Shown: positions 26,875 through 36,929, numbered from the stretch's first letter. The stretch: DNA of 64,000 nucleotides from Anaerocolumna chitinilytica (GCF_014218355.1 NZ_AP023368.1:2980001-3044000); one strand, 5' to 3'. The notes: a model not told the origin generated them from the letters alone. Numbers and translations: made by a program.

Positions 26875-27552
26875 ATGAACTTTCAAGAGAAATTAATGTT
26901 ATTAAGAAGCCAGAGGAAACTATCACAGGAAGAGCTGGCTGAACAAATCGGCATATCTAGACAAGCCGTGGCAAAATGGGAAACAGGTAAAGCTATTCCA
27001 GATATCGGTAATCTGATACAACTTAGCAAAGTTTTCAATATCAGTATAGACCGTTTGGTGAAAGAGGAGGAGAATAACTGTTCCTTGGAATTTCTGCCGG
27101 TAGAAAAAGAAAATCCATCTGATTTCATTGATTTTTTATTGAAAGCTAAGAAATCCACTTATGCCGGATATGGAGCAGAAACTGCTTCAACACGGCCAGC
27201 CTCCCATGATCTGAGATATGTTGATGGGAAATACCTCTACTACGACTCTTACTTGGGCAGCGAACAGTTTGCCGGTGAAGAGGGTGTGTGGAAAGACAAC
27301 AAACCAATATGGGCAATGAATTATTCAGGAAGAGTATTACATGAGGAATTTTCCGGAGATTTCCTCAAGAAATGCCTGTCCGCTGTTTCAAAGGAATTTC
27401 CTTTCCGCGGCCCTGCTCTTTACAAAGAAGGAGAGTATACCTATCATTGCTCAATATGCGGTGATTACCCATGGTTTCAAGGCACTGAAGAGATTTTTTG
27501 CAGAGACATAAAAGTATATGAATGTTGCTTTCATGGTGGTAATATTCTATAA
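26875..27552 (+). CDS. XRE HTH regulator with DUF5680 domain
   Basis: The 225-residue protein has an HTH_XRE domain at residues 3-60 (LSQEELAEQIGISRQAVAKW) and a C-terminal DUF5680-type domain at ~80-222 (DFLLKAKKSTYAGYG ... YEGCVWK-like LHEEFSGDFLKKCL and GPALYKEGEYTYHC). Several cysteines lie near the C-terminus. This architecture is frequent in Firmicutes; the ligand is unknown. ATG 26875 follows agaggacc. A terminator closes the unit. Confidence 0.83.
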   Translation: MNFQEKLMLLRSQRKLSQEELAEQIGISRQAVAKWETGKAIPDIGNLIQLSKVFNISIDRLVKEEENNCSLEFLPVEKENPSDFIDFLLKAKKSTYAGYGAETASTRPASHDLRYVDGKYLYYDSYLGSEQFAGEEGVWKDNKPIWAMNYSGRVLHEEFSGDFLKKCLSAVSKEFPFRGPALYKEGEYTYHCSICGDYPWFQGTEEIFCRDIKVYECCFHGGNIL

Positions 27553-27563
27553 TTGTTTATCCA

Positions 27564-27606
27564 ACAGATCCTTTTATTAATTCAATAAAGGGATCTGTTT
27601 TTTTTA
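27564..27606 (+). terminator. Intrinsic terminator
   Basis: ACAGATCC and GGATCTGT pair around an AT-rich loop and are followed by seven or more T. Confidence 0.85.
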
Positions 27607-27735
27607 TCTCTTTCCTTTACTTTTAGTAGAATAGGGAGCCTGCAATAATAAAAGTTCGTCATATTGGTATAGAAACTTAACCACTTTTGGAGTATAATAG
27701 GCATCTGAATAAGGATATACTAGGAGGCTGTGCCA

Positions 27736-28725
27736 ATGAATGATGAGCTCTTTGGCTCTCTAACTATAAAATACCATGTAAAAGACAATCAGGCAGTCAT
27801 ATTATCCTGTACCGGAACAAGCGGTTATATAAAACTCCCAGATAGAATAGATGATATTCCGGTTACAGAAGTGGGTCCCTACAGTTTTTCTTCGCCAGAG
27901 TCTTTATCTGTTAAAAATCATGAAGAAGATATAAAAGAATACCATTACCAGGGCTTAGATGCTCCTTTTACAACGATGGAACTGCTCTATGGAAAGAAAG
28001 TAAAGGAAATCTTTTTACCGGATGGAATCTCCAGAATTGATGAATATGCTTTTTACAATTGTACGGAATTGGAGACTATTCATTTAGGCTATGGAACGAT
28101 AGATTTTGGAAATGGTGCATTTATGAATTGTGATAATCTAAAAAATCTTCATTTTCGAACCCTTCCTGAGACGAATACAGGACTCTTTGGCTTCTTGCGG
28201 GAACTACAGGGAGAACTTGTAGTCTCTTTTGAAAAGGGTGGAAGAAGAGCTGAATTTATCTTTCCTGAATACTTTGAGGAGTCCGTCGAAAATACCCCTG
28301 CTCGTGTATTTCACTATTTAATCCACGGAGCCGGTTATCGTTACCGCCAGTGTCTTAAAGCTGGAATTCTTGATATCCCTGAATATGATGCTTTATTTTC
28401 AGCCCCTGAGATACAGACAGAAGAAGATACCGCTCTTTCCATAGCTTTGTGCCGTTTAAGGCATCCTTATGAGCTTTCAGATGTTTATAGACTGAAATAT
28501 ATCTCCTTTCTAAAAAAGCACGGAAAGCTTACAATAAAACGCTACCTTCAGGATAATGACGCCAAAGGGTTTATCGCGCTAAGAAAAGATGGAATATTAA
28601 CAGACGATTTGATGGATTATGCTATAAAGAAAGCAATAAAGTATAAACAGCCGGAATGCATTGGGATCCTCTTAAATCTTCAAGAGGAGGCTTCCAGTAA
28701 GAAACATGACAGATTTGAATTATAA
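27736..28725 (+). CDS. Leucine-rich-repeat (BspA/LRR_5-type) protein of the MoxR-VWA operon
   Basis: The 329-residue cytosolic protein has a short LRR_5-type stretch in residues ~95-145 (KEIFLPDGISRIDEYAFYNC, then ELETIHLGYGTIDFGNGAFMNC). The C-terminal half is helical and includes LKKHGKLTIKRYLQDNDAKG. There is no signal peptide, unlike most BspA-type proteins. ATG 27736 has aggagg 8 bp upstream; the GTG six bases earlier is too close. It is the first gene of an operon with a VWA/metallopeptidase-like protein and an AAA ATPase, so it may be the substrate-recognition part of that chaperone system (inference). Confidence 0.78.
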   Translation: MNDELFGSLTIKYHVKDNQAVILSCTGTSGYIKLPDRIDDIPVTEVGPYSFSSPESLSVKNHEEDIKEYHYQGLDAPFTTMELLYGKKVKEIFLPDGISRIDEYAFYNCTELETIHLGYGTIDFGNGAFMNCDNLKNLHFRTLPETNTGLFGFLRELQGELVVSFEKGGRRAEFIFPEYFEESVENTPARVFHYLIHGAGYRYRQCLKAGILDIPEYDALFSAPEIQTEEDTALSIALCRLRHPYELSDVYRLKYISFLKKHGKLTIKRYLQDNDAKGFIALRKDGILTDDLMDYAIKKAIKYKQPECIGILLNLQEEASSKKHDRFEL

Positions 28726-28749
28726 CAAGCAGATGAAAGGAGTGGTGCT

Positions 28750-30069
28750 ATGGGAACAGATGGCAATAACACGGAGATTAGTACAGCAGACATTCTGATC
28801 TCTTCCAGAACAGAATTAAGTGTTTATATGCGTTATCTGAACCTCGCTCTTAGCGCTCTTAGATTTGAAGAGAAGGAGGGTATTCAATTATTGGGTACGG
28901 ACGGAAATACCCTTTTCTTTAGTCCCTCACTTTTATTGGAGGAATATAAAGCAGGAAGAATCTGGGTGAATCGAGCCTATCTGCATCAGATACTACATTG
29001 TATTTACAGACATCCTTTCAGACCATATGGAAATAACAAAAGGCTTTGGGATATCTCCTGCGATATTGCAATGGAGTATATCATCGATTCCTTCCGATAT
29101 CATTGTGTCAGGATGTCCGGTACCAGATACCGAAGAATATTCTACGAGAATCTAAAAGGAAAAATAAAAATTCCTACCGCACAGGCAATTTACAAGTTAT
29201 TGGAGCCTTTGGATATGTCCGATAAGGAATATGAACAACTTGAATTTGAATTCCGAAAAGATGACCATTCCTTCTGGGCCGAGGAAGAGAAAAGGGAGGT
29301 TCCCCTTCCCGACTCTGCGGAGCAAAAATGGCAGGATATCAGTGAAAAAACACAAACTGAACTGGAGACCCAGGCACAGGATGTATCAGAAGAAGTAGAA
29401 GGTTTTCTCGAACAGTTAGAAGTTGAAAACCGTAAAAAGCATGACTATCGAAGCTTCTTACGCAAATTCTCCATAATGAAAGAAGAAGCTGTGCTGGATA
29501 TGGATTCTTATGACTTAAGCTTCTATACCTATGGTTTATCTCTCTATGGTAATATGCCCTTAATAGAATATCAGGAATCAAGGGAAAGTAAGCGAATTGA
29601 AGATTTTGTCATTGCAGTAGATACCTCTATGTCTTGTTCAGGAGAATTAGTTCAGGAATTTTTAATGCAAACTTACAAAGTGTTAAAAGAATCTGAGAGC
29701 TTCTTTAAAAGAACAAATATACATATTCTGCAGTGTGATGAAACAATACAATCCGATGAAGTAATCCACAGCGAGGAAGAGCTGGAGGTATACATGCAGC
29801 AGCTTCAGCTAAAAGGCGGAGGAGGAACTGATTTTCGGCCGGTTTTTGCTTATGTGGGAAAGCTTCTGGAAGAGAAAGCCTTTCATCATCTAAAAGGACT
29901 CTTGTATTTTACAGATGGCAAAGGTATCTATCCAAGAAAGAGACCGCCTTATGACACAGCCTTTGTATTCCTGAAGGAAGACTACACGGATGCAGATGTG
30001 CCACCCTGGGCAATGAAACTGATACTAAATCCAGAAGACCTTAATATGACCAAAGGAGAATTGGAATGA
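28750..30069 (+). CDS. VWA-like metallopeptidase-domain protein (DUF2201)
   Basis: In this 439-residue protein the N-terminal part resembles DUF2201_N, a putative metallopeptidase domain: LHQILHCIYRHPF gives an HxxxH near residues 80-90. A charged coiled segment follows. The C-terminal VWA-like domain has MIDAS residues DTSMS near 288, a Thr in GGGGTDFRP near 359 and Asp in YFTDGKG near 387. VWA proteins of this type act with MoxR-family ATPases in metal insertion or protein remodelling. ATG 28750 follows aaaggag; its TGA overlaps the next gene's ATG, indicating translational coupling. Confidence 0.83.
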   Translation: MGTDGNNTEISTADILISSRTELSVYMRYLNLALSALRFEEKEGIQLLGTDGNTLFFSPSLLLEEYKAGRIWVNRAYLHQILHCIYRHPFRPYGNNKRLWDISCDIAMEYIIDSFRYHCVRMSGTRYRRIFYENLKGKIKIPTAQAIYKLLEPLDMSDKEYEQLEFEFRKDDHSFWAEEEKREVPLPDSAEQKWQDISEKTQTELETQAQDVSEEVEGFLEQLEVENRKKHDYRSFLRKFSIMKEEAVLDMDSYDLSFYTYGLSLYGNMPLIEYQESRESKRIEDFVIAVDTSMSCSGELVQEFLMQTYKVLKESESFFKRTNIHILQCDETIQSDEVIHSEEELEVYMQQLQLKGGGGTDFRPVFAYVGKLLEEKAFHHLKGLLYFTDGKGIYPRKRPPYDTAFVFLKEDYTDADVPPWAMKLILNPEDLNMTKGELE

Positions 30070-31565
30070 ATATAAAGCGCGCGAAAGAAGAAATCATGAA
30101 TACCGTGAAGGCTTATTTAAGCAAAGATGAGAACGGTAATTATAAAATAGCAGAAATCAGGCAGCGTCCAATATTTCTGATGGGACCTCCCGGTATCGGA
30201 AAAACACAGATAATGGAACAGGTGGCGGCGGAATGCGGCATCGCACTGGTATCTTATACAATAACCCACCATACCAGACAAAGTGCAGTGGGTCTGCCTT
30301 TTATTGAAAAGAAAACTTACGGGAAGAAAGAATATTCTGTGACGGATTATTCCATGAGTGAGATAATAGCTTCGGTATACGATAAACAGGAGAGAACAGG
30401 CCTTACTCAGGGCATCTTATTTATTGACGAAATAAACTGTGTATCTGAAACTCTTGCTCCCACCATGCTCCAATTTTTACAATATAAAACCTTTGGTAAT
30501 CAGAAAGTGCCGGAAGGCTGGATTATTATTGCTGCCGGAAATCCCCCGGAATACAATAAATCCGTCAGGGAATTTGATACCGTTACCTTAGACCGGGTTC
30601 GTAAGATAGAGATAGAACCGGATTTTCAAGTTTTCAAAGAATATGCTTACAAACAGGAAATCCACCCCTGTATTCTTCATTATCTGGACATTCGCAGAGA
30701 AAACTTCTATCGTTTTGAAACAACCCCCGACGGAATTTTCTTTGCTACGGCAAGAGGCTGGGAAGATTTATCGGAGATGCTTCTCGTATGCGAAGAACTA
30801 CACATGCCCATTGATGCCGAGTTCGTATATGAATACATCCAGCATGATCACATTGCAAAAGACTTTTCAAATTATTATGAATTATACAACAAATACAAAA
30901 AAGACTATAAGATAGAAGAGATAGTTCATGGCAGTTACTCAACAAAGCTTATAGAAGAATTAAAAGTAGCTCCATTTGATGAAAGACTTAACCTAACTTC
31001 CCTGCTTCTTGGAAGATTGAGCCGCTCTTTCTCTGAAACCCAGACCTTGGAGAAGTACACAGAAGTACTTTATTCATTTTTAAAGGAATTTCTGTCCCAA
31101 GTAACTCTTATTGAAACCAGACCTGATATCTTATTAAAAGAGATGATTGAAAAGAATGAAAAGGAACTGGAAGCATTAAAACAAGAAGGCTTAATAACCC
31201 GAAAAGAAGCGGCTATTAAGCTGAAAAGCCTTTCTTCCTTTAAGAACTACCAGGAGGTCTTAAGGACGAACAAAGAGAATTCCATTGATGCAAGAGATAT
31301 TGTAAAAGAACTTTTTGCTGTTGAAAAAGAGACTCTTGCAAGTAAAATTCAAACCACCTCTGCTGAATTAGAGAATGCATTTGGTTTTATGGAAAAAGCT
31401 TTTGGTGAAGGACAAGAAATGGTTATATTTGTAACAGAATTATCCGTAAATTACTACAGCGCTGCATTTATTGCCGCAAATGGAAGCGCTAAATTTTATG
31501 AATACAACAAAAATCTTCTCTTTGGAGAGCGACGGGAAGAGATTATTCGTAATATTGAAAAATAA
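30066..31565 (+). CDS. MoxR-type AAA+ ATPase
   Basis: The 499-residue ATPase has Walker A GPPGIGKTQ near residue 39, Walker B ILFIDEIN near 117, sensor 1 at IIIAAGNPPEYN near 155 and the arginine-containing segment TLDRVRKIEIEP. The C-terminal ~250 residues are helical. MoxR ATPases couple ATP hydrolysis to remodelling of targets presented by VWA partners. The ATG (30066) overlaps the VWA gene's stop as ATGA. The three-gene order LRR/VWA/MoxR suggests one complex; its client is unknown. Confidence 0.86.
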   Translation: MNIKRAKEEIMNTVKAYLSKDENGNYKIAEIRQRPIFLMGPPGIGKTQIMEQVAAECGIALVSYTITHHTRQSAVGLPFIEKKTYGKKEYSVTDYSMSEIIASVYDKQERTGLTQGILFIDEINCVSETLAPTMLQFLQYKTFGNQKVPEGWIIIAAGNPPEYNKSVREFDTVTLDRVRKIEIEPDFQVFKEYAYKQEIHPCILHYLDIRRENFYRFETTPDGIFFATARGWEDLSEMLLVCEELHMPIDAEFVYEYIQHDHIAKDFSNYYELYNKYKKDYKIEEIVHGSYSTKLIEELKVAPFDERLNLTSLLLGRLSRSFSETQTLEKYTEVLYSFLKEFLSQVTLIETRPDILLKEMIEKNEKELEALKQEGLITRKEAAIKLKSLSSFKNYQEVLRTNKENSIDARDIVKELFAVEKETLASKIQTTSAELENAFGFMEKAFGEGQEMVIFVTELSVNYYSAAFIAANGSAKFYEYNKNLLFGERREEIIRNIEK

Positions 31566-31760
31566 GTAACTAATGTATTAAAATACTAAATTTGACATTT
31601 TCATCCACGGATATATTTACTATTTTGTCGATATATGGTATTATATTTGAAATAAATAGAATATATAAAGTTTCATTCTGCCTTTAAGTAATGCATGCAA
31701 ACAGCTCTAAAAGTCTGGATTATAGAAAGGCCGATATCTGGATAACAGGAGGAAACATCT

Positions 31761-34547
31761 ATGGAAATGTCAGATAATTTCAGCCATGTGATTATTACAA
31801 ATATGATCAGCGGCTATGCGCTCCACAGTATTATCACCGACGAAACCGGCAGACCTATTGATTATCGGTACATAGAAACGAATAAATCCTTTGAACGTTA
31901 CACAGGACTTAAGAGTGATGAAATCATTGGTAAAACCATCCTTGAGATAATGCCTCAAATAAATGAGGATACCATTAACTGGATTCAATTTTACGGACAA
32001 GTTGCTCTAACTGGTACAGCAGCCAGTATCGAACAATATTCCAAAGTTTTTGACCGCTGGTACAAAGTGAATGCTTACTGTCCCGAGATAGGTTACTTTG
32101 CAGTTATTTTCTTAGATATAACAGAGCAGAAAAAACAAGAAGATGATCTGCGCCAAAGAAACAAAGACTTAAGCCTTCTTTCAGCAAAGCAATCCTCTCT
32201 GTTACATGATTTGGAAGTCTCTGACGCAAAGCTTAAAAAAAAGAATGAAACTCTGGAAGCTCTGAGTGAAGAGTTATTAAAAAATGAGCTTCGTCTAAAT
32301 GATGCACAAAAGATTGCAAAAGTAGGAAATTGGGAACTGGAGTTAAAAACCCAGATGCTATGGGCTTCTGAAGAAGCTTTTCATATCTACGGCATTCCCA
32401 GAACATCTCCCGTAATTCCGAGATCAAGAATATTGGATATGCACCAGGGTGAGTATAAACGTATTTCCGATAATGCACTTTTTAAATTAATATCGGAAGA
32501 TGCACCCTATGACTTCCAATATGAAATTATTTCAGAGGATGGAGTACATAAATATCTTCGTTCCCTAGCTACCTTAGAAAGAGATAAAGATGGTACTCCG
32601 TTACTTTTAAAAGGAGTCATCCATGACATTTCCGATGATGTACTGCACGAACGTGAATTAATCAAGAAGAATGAAGAACTATCCTCTCTCTACGAAGAAA
32701 TATTAGCTTCTGAAGAAGAATTAAGGCAGCAAAACGAAGTACTATTCCAGAAAAACGAAGAGATTACCGCACTTTATGAGGAAGTTACCGCCCAGGAAGA
32801 AGAGTTAAAGGCGAACTATGAACAGTTGAATGAAAGTATGGAAAGACTGAAAAAGAGTGAGGCAATCAATACTGTCATTCTGGAAACTTCTTCGGAAGGT
32901 GTTTGGCAATATGACATTAATAATGACTTATTTTCAATTTCGCCTCATTTTGTAAAATCCTTAGGATACGCACCGGAAGAAATATCTGTTGTCACAGATA
33001 TTGTTAAAATTGCTCATCCTGATGATACTCTTATGGCTCAAGAAGTCTTTTATCACCATTTGGTAAATAATACAGATAAATTTAGTTTAGAATACCGCCT
33101 CTTATGTAAGGATGGTTCTTGTAAATGGGTAAGATCAACCGGAAAGGTGCTAAAGAATCTAAATGGCGAACCTTATCTGATGGCTGGTTCTTACCTCGAC
33201 ATTACCAAATTAAAAGAGCAGCAATTCGAATTGGAATATATGGCATATCACGATATTTTGACCGGACTTCCAAACCGGACACTTTTTCTGCAAGAGTTGG
33301 AGAAAGCTCTGGCGGCTTCAAATAAAAACGATAAGCAAGTTGCTGTTATCTTTATTGACCTTGATAATTTTAAAGATGTCAACGATACCCTTGGACACAG
33401 TACCGGTGACCTCCTGCTGAAGACCTTAGCTTTCCGGCTCAAAGACCAGATACGGAAACAGGATATGTTAACAAGACTCGGCGGAGACGAATTTGCTGTA
33501 ATGATTCAGGATATTGATTCAGAAGATGAGGTCTATGAATTCTGTCTTCGTATCAAGGATAAAATACTTGAACCTTTTAAATTCAATGGCTCCCGCTTCA
33601 ACATCAGCCCAAGTGTGGGAATTGCAATGTATCCCTCTAATGCTAAAAATGGGGAAGAACTTCTTAAAAATGCAGATACTGCCATGTATCGTTCAAAAAA
33701 TATCGGCAAGAATACCATACAGTTCTATCAGGATTCAATGCGAACTGATATGCTCAGAAGACTTTCCGTTGAAGGAAGCTTAAGAGCTGCTATTAAGAAG
33801 AAGCTCCTGACACTTCATTATCAGCCCCAGATATGTTTAAAAACCGGAAAAATCAGAGCTTTTGAGGCTTTGATTCGCTGGACGGATGATATACTTGGTA
33901 TTATTCCTCCCACCGAATTCATTCCCGTGGCAGAAAGCGCCGGACTGATTGTTCCTCTGGGAGAATGGATTCTAAGAGAAGCATGTGAAGAGGCGATCCG
34001 ATTAAATAAATTCCGGAATGATATACTGATGTCTGTTAATATTTCTGCAGTACAGCTAAAACAACTTGATTTTGTCAAACTTGTAAAACGCACTTTAGAA
34101 GAAACCGGTTTAAAACCTGAACTCCTTGAACTGGAAGTAACCGAAACAACCTTAATCAGTTCCTTTGATACTACCATAATAATGTTTGAAGAATTAAGGA
34201 AACTCGGTGTTAAGATATCTTTAGATGACTTTGGAACCGGTTATTCTTCCCTAAGCTATCTTAGAAAGCTTCCTATAGATACTCTGAAAATAGATAAAAG
34301 CTTTATTAAAGATCTTGATAGGGAATGTATTGAAAAGGAGATTACTGAATCCATTGTATCTCTGGTACATAAGTTAAATATTGAAGTTATCGCAGAAGGT
34401 GTTGAGAATGGGAAACAATTAGCCTACTTAATGAAATGTAATTGTGATAATATCCAAGGTTACTTAATCAGCAGGCCAATCCCGGCAATTGATGCAATGA
34501 AATTAACAGACAAAAACTTTATGGCATATATCGGTGTACAGTTATAG
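31761..34547 (+). CDS. PAS-PAS-PAS-GGDEF-EAL cyclic-di-GMP protein
   Basis: A 928-residue soluble protein. PAS-like domains lie at about residues 10-125, 185-295 and 375-490, joined by two coiled-coil stretches (~125-180 and ~300-370). The GGDEF domain (~495-655) has intact GGDEF near 574 and an inhibitory RxxD site (RKQD) five residues before it. The EAL domain (~675-920) has EALIRW near 701 and DDFGTGYSS. Both active sites look intact, so it may make and degrade c-di-GMP according to PAS input; redox or small-molecule sensing is inference. ATG 31761 follows caggaggaa. It is a single-gene unit ended by a hairpin. Confidence 0.92.
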   Translation: MEMSDNFSHVIITNMISGYALHSIITDETGRPIDYRYIETNKSFERYTGLKSDEIIGKTILEIMPQINEDTINWIQFYGQVALTGTAASIEQYSKVFDRWYKVNAYCPEIGYFAVIFLDITEQKKQEDDLRQRNKDLSLLSAKQSSLLHDLEVSDAKLKKKNETLEALSEELLKNELRLNDAQKIAKVGNWELELKTQMLWASEEAFHIYGIPRTSPVIPRSRILDMHQGEYKRISDNALFKLISEDAPYDFQYEIISEDGVHKYLRSLATLERDKDGTPLLLKGVIHDISDDVLHERELIKKNEELSSLYEEILASEEELRQQNEVLFQKNEEITALYEEVTAQEEELKANYEQLNESMERLKKSEAINTVILETSSEGVWQYDINNDLFSISPHFVKSLGYAPEEISVVTDIVKIAHPDDTLMAQEVFYHHLVNNTDKFSLEYRLLCKDGSCKWVRSTGKVLKNLNGEPYLMAGSYLDITKLKEQQFELEYMAYHDILTGLPNRTLFLQELEKALAASNKNDKQVAVIFIDLDNFKDVNDTLGHSTGDLLLKTLAFRLKDQIRKQDMLTRLGGDEFAVMIQDIDSEDEVYEFCLRIKDKILEPFKFNGSRFNISPSVGIAMYPSNAKNGEELLKNADTAMYRSKNIGKNTIQFYQDSMRTDMLRRLSVEGSLRAAIKKKLLTLHYQPQICLKTGKIRAFEALIRWTDDILGIIPPTEFIPVAESAGLIVPLGEWILREACEEAIRLNKFRNDILMSVNISAVQLKQLDFVKLVKRTLEETGLKPELLELEVTETTLISSFDTTIIMFEELRKLGVKISLDDFGTGYSSLSYLRKLPIDTLKIDKSFIKDLDRECIEKEITESIVSLVHKLNIEVIAEGVENGKQLAYLMKCNCDNIQGYLISRPIPAIDAMKLTDKNFMAYIGVQL

Positions 34548-34602
34548 CTAAATTAATAAAACTGAAGTTAACAAAATAGCAGCTCGAACGATTTGTATGA
34601 AA

Positions 34603-34656
34603 AGAGCAGTATGTGTAAGAGGAAGTACTCAAACACAGCACTGCTCTATATTTTTC
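34603..34656 (+). terminator. Hairpin terminator
   Basis: AGAGCAGT (34603-34610) and ACTGCTCT (34640-34647) pair and are followed by ATATTTTTC. Confidence 0.7.
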
Positions 34657-34760
34657 TCTGTAATAAGCTCTTTGTTATAAAAAACCATGCTATTGCATAT
34701 TTTACATAGTAACTATTAGAGACAGGGTTTTAAATTAGCGAATGAAAATAAGGAGGGGAC

Positions 34761-36101
34761 ATGTCCTCAAAAAATATAAGACAATTACTTACATTATGTT
34801 TCTCAATCTCTTTTCTACTTACAGGCTGCAGTAACTATAAAGCAACCCCTATTGAATCTGGTAAGGATCTTTCACTATTCGTCACGTCGGATGTCCATTA
34901 CCTGGCAAATAGTGTGCACGACGACGGAAAAGCTTTCCAGGATTACTGCACTAACAGTGACGGAAGGATGCTCTACTATTCAGACGATATTATTAACGCT
35001 TTCGGAGCAGATGTGCAGGAAGATAAACCGGATATCCTTATCATAAGCGGAGATTTGACAACCAACGGTGAAAAGCAAAGTCACCTTTCCCTGGCAGACA
35101 AATTGAAGAATATAGAAAAGACTTCCGGAACGAAAGTTTATGTTATACCTGGTAATCATGATATCGAAAATCCCTGGGCAAGAGGGTTTAAAGGTGATGA
35201 ACGTTATAAGATCGACTCTATCAGCGCAGCTGATTTTAGTAAAATATATAAAGATTTTGGCTATGGTGAAGCAATCTCAAGAGATAGCGGTTCCTTAAGC
35301 TATCTGGCTGCTCCATCCGATGATGTTTGGCTTCTTATGCTCGACACCTGTGAATACCGCCTGAATAAAAATGCAGGTATTCCTGTAACTAATGGTGAAA
35401 TCAAAGACACCACCTTAAAATGGATAAAGAAATGCAGTAAGATGGCAAAGAAAAACAACGCAAGAATTATTACCGTCATGCATCATAATCTTTATAACCA
35501 CAGTTCAAAAATATATTATGGATTTACCTTGGATAACAGCAATGAAGTAGAGAAAGTTTTTAGAGAATGTAACCTTAACCTGGTATTAAGTGGTCACTTA
35601 CATATCCAGGATATCCGGCATGGAGGAGAAGGAAATGAACGGATATATGATATTGCAACAGAATCCCTGCTTATGTATCCTATCCAATATGGTATCATAA
35701 ACTACAGCCCTCTTAAGGGTTTTGATTATAATACGACTCAGGTTAATGTGGAAGACTGGGCAAAAAAGAATGGAATAAAAGATAGTAATCTGACTGATTT
35801 TATGGCCTTTTCCAGACTATTTCTCACCGATAATAGTTATAATAAAGCTTATAATGCCGTGTCCCAAACTGGTCTTTACTCTGAAGAGGATGCAAAAGAT
35901 ATGGCTGAAACAATAAGCTTTATAAATGTTAATTATATAAAAGGCACCGTTGCAGATGTTTTAGCGGATGTCGAGGCTTCAAACGGCTATAAACTCTGGT
36001 TAAAAGCCGACGGAATCGAAGCCATCGAAAATTTAAGAGCCTACCTTCTCAGTATGATTCCCCATACTGAAAATGATAATAATCACCTGCATTTGAATTA
36101 A
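34761..36101 (+). CDS. Metallophosphoesterase lipoprotein
   Basis: The 446-residue protein has an N-terminal signal with lipobox LLTGC (Cys23), so it is an acylated surface protein. The calcineurin-like fold shows all five metal motifs: DVH (residues ~44-46), SGDLT, PGNHD, MHHN and SGHLH. A C-terminal helical extension (~350-446) follows. It probably hydrolyses phosphomonoesters or diesters outside the membrane. ATG 34761 follows aaggagggg. It is a single-gene unit with a strong terminator. Confidence 0.88.
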   Translation: MSSKNIRQLLTLCFSISFLLTGCSNYKATPIESGKDLSLFVTSDVHYLANSVHDDGKAFQDYCTNSDGRMLYYSDDIINAFGADVQEDKPDILIISGDLTTNGEKQSHLSLADKLKNIEKTSGTKVYVIPGNHDIENPWARGFKGDERYKIDSISAADFSKIYKDFGYGEAISRDSGSLSYLAAPSDDVWLLMLDTCEYRLNKNAGIPVTNGEIKDTTLKWIKKCSKMAKKNNARIITVMHHNLYNHSSKIYYGFTLDNSNEVEKVFRECNLNLVLSGHLHIQDIRHGGEGNERIYDIATESLLMYPIQYGIINYSPLKGFDYNTTQVNVEDWAKKNGIKDSNLTDFMAFSRLFLTDNSYNKAYNAVSQTGLYSEEDAKDMAETISFINVNYIKGTVADVLADVEASNGYKLWLKADGIEAIENLRAYLLSMIPHTENDNNHLHLN

Positions 36102-36145
36102 GGACTTTTAATAAATTAATATAAAAAGTAAATCATCATAAAAGC

Positions 36146-36190
36146 AAGCCAAATGAAGGATAGTATGTTCCTTCATTTGGCTTATTTTTT
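36146..36190 (+). terminator. Strong intrinsic terminator
   Basis: AAGCCAAATGAAGGA and TCCTTCATTTGGCTT form a perfect 15-bp stem and are followed by ATTTTTT. Confidence 0.92.
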
Positions 36191-36237
36191 AATCTTAAAT
36201 ATTTTTATAATTTTTTCATATTTATTGGTATTTCCTC

Positions 36238-36294
36238 TTGACAGTTGAGCATGTATTCAACTATAATAATATCAACAGTTGAACAATCGTTCAA
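36238..36294 (+). promoter_or_regulatory. Promoter and SmtB/CadC-type operator of the metal-efflux operon
   Basis: The promoter is TTGACA (36238-36243), an 18-bp spacer and TATAAT (36262-36267). A first inverted repeat, GTTGA...TCAAC, lies in the spacer. TTGAAC-AATC-GTTCAA (36279-36294) lies just downstream, containing TGAACnnnnGTTCA, very similar to known ArsR/SmtB-family operators. Metal-responsive autorepression is expected. Confidence 0.82.
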
Positions 36295-36321
36295 TTATCA
36301 AATGAAAGGCGGTGTTATTCA

Positions 36322-36675
36322 ATGCGTGAAGCTGATTGTGATTGTGAAGTAATTCATGCTGAGGTAGTAGAAGCGGTCAGTAAGGTGATGCCGATCGATG
36401 ATGAACTATATGATTTATCAGATTTTTTTAAAGTATTTGGAGACAGTACCAGAATCAAGATAATGTGGGCATTGGATGAAAGTGAAATGTGTGTATGTGA
36501 CCTTGCAGTTCTTCTTAACATGACAAAGTCTGCTATATCACATCAACTGAAATCATTACGGGCTGCCAACCTTGTGAAATATAGAAAAGAAGGCAAAGTA
36601 GTATTCTATTCCCTTCAAGATGACCATGTAAAGGGAATTTTGGAAAAAGGGTTAGAGCATATAAGAGAAAAATAA
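36322..36675 (+). CDS. ArsR/SmtB-family metal sensor, CadC-like
   Basis: The 117-residue repressor has N-terminal cysteines Cys6 and Cys8 and Cys57/Cys59 in MCVCDLA on the HTH helix. This is the same arrangement as the CadC soft-metal site that binds Cd(II), Pb(II) or Zn(II). The winged helix is LNMTKSAISHQLKSLRAANLV. ATG 36322 lies after gaaaggcgg. It is the first gene of an operon with a free HMA domain and a P1B ATPase, and its own operator precedes it. Confidence 0.9.
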   Translation: MREADCDCEVIHAEVVEAVSKVMPIDDELYDLSDFFKVFGDSTRIKIMWALDESEMCVCDLAVLLNMTKSAISHQLKSLRAANLVKYRKEGKVVFYSLQDDHVKGILEKGLEHIREK

Positions 36676-36694
36676 AATAATAGGAGGATTCGTT

Positions 36695-36916
36695 ATGAAA
36701 AAGACATTTAGATTGGAAGGTTTAGACTGTGCAAATTGTGCAGCGAAAATTGAGACAGCAGTTGGTAAATTGGAGGGTGTGAAGGAAGCCACTGTTAATT
36801 TTATGACCACCAAAATGGTTATTGAAGCAGAAGATGAGAAGATGACAGAAATAATAGCCGAAGCCGAAAAGCTTGTTAAAAAAATCGAGCCCGGAACTGT
36901 TATGAAAAAAGCATAA
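36695..36916 (+). CDS. Free heavy-metal-associated (HMA) domain protein
   Basis: In this 73-residue ferredoxin-like metallochaperone fold the metal-binding loop is LDCANCAAK (Cys12, Cys15). In many relatives this domain is fused to the N-terminus of the pump; here it is a separate gene 20 bp after the repressor and 13 bp before the ATPase. It presumably delivers Cd or Zn to the transporter. Confidence 0.92.
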   Translation: MKKTFRLEGLDCANCAAKIETAVGKLEGVKEATVNFMTTKMVIEAEDEKMTEIIAEAEKLVKKIEPGTVMKKA

Positions 36917-36929
36917 AAGGAGCAAAATC

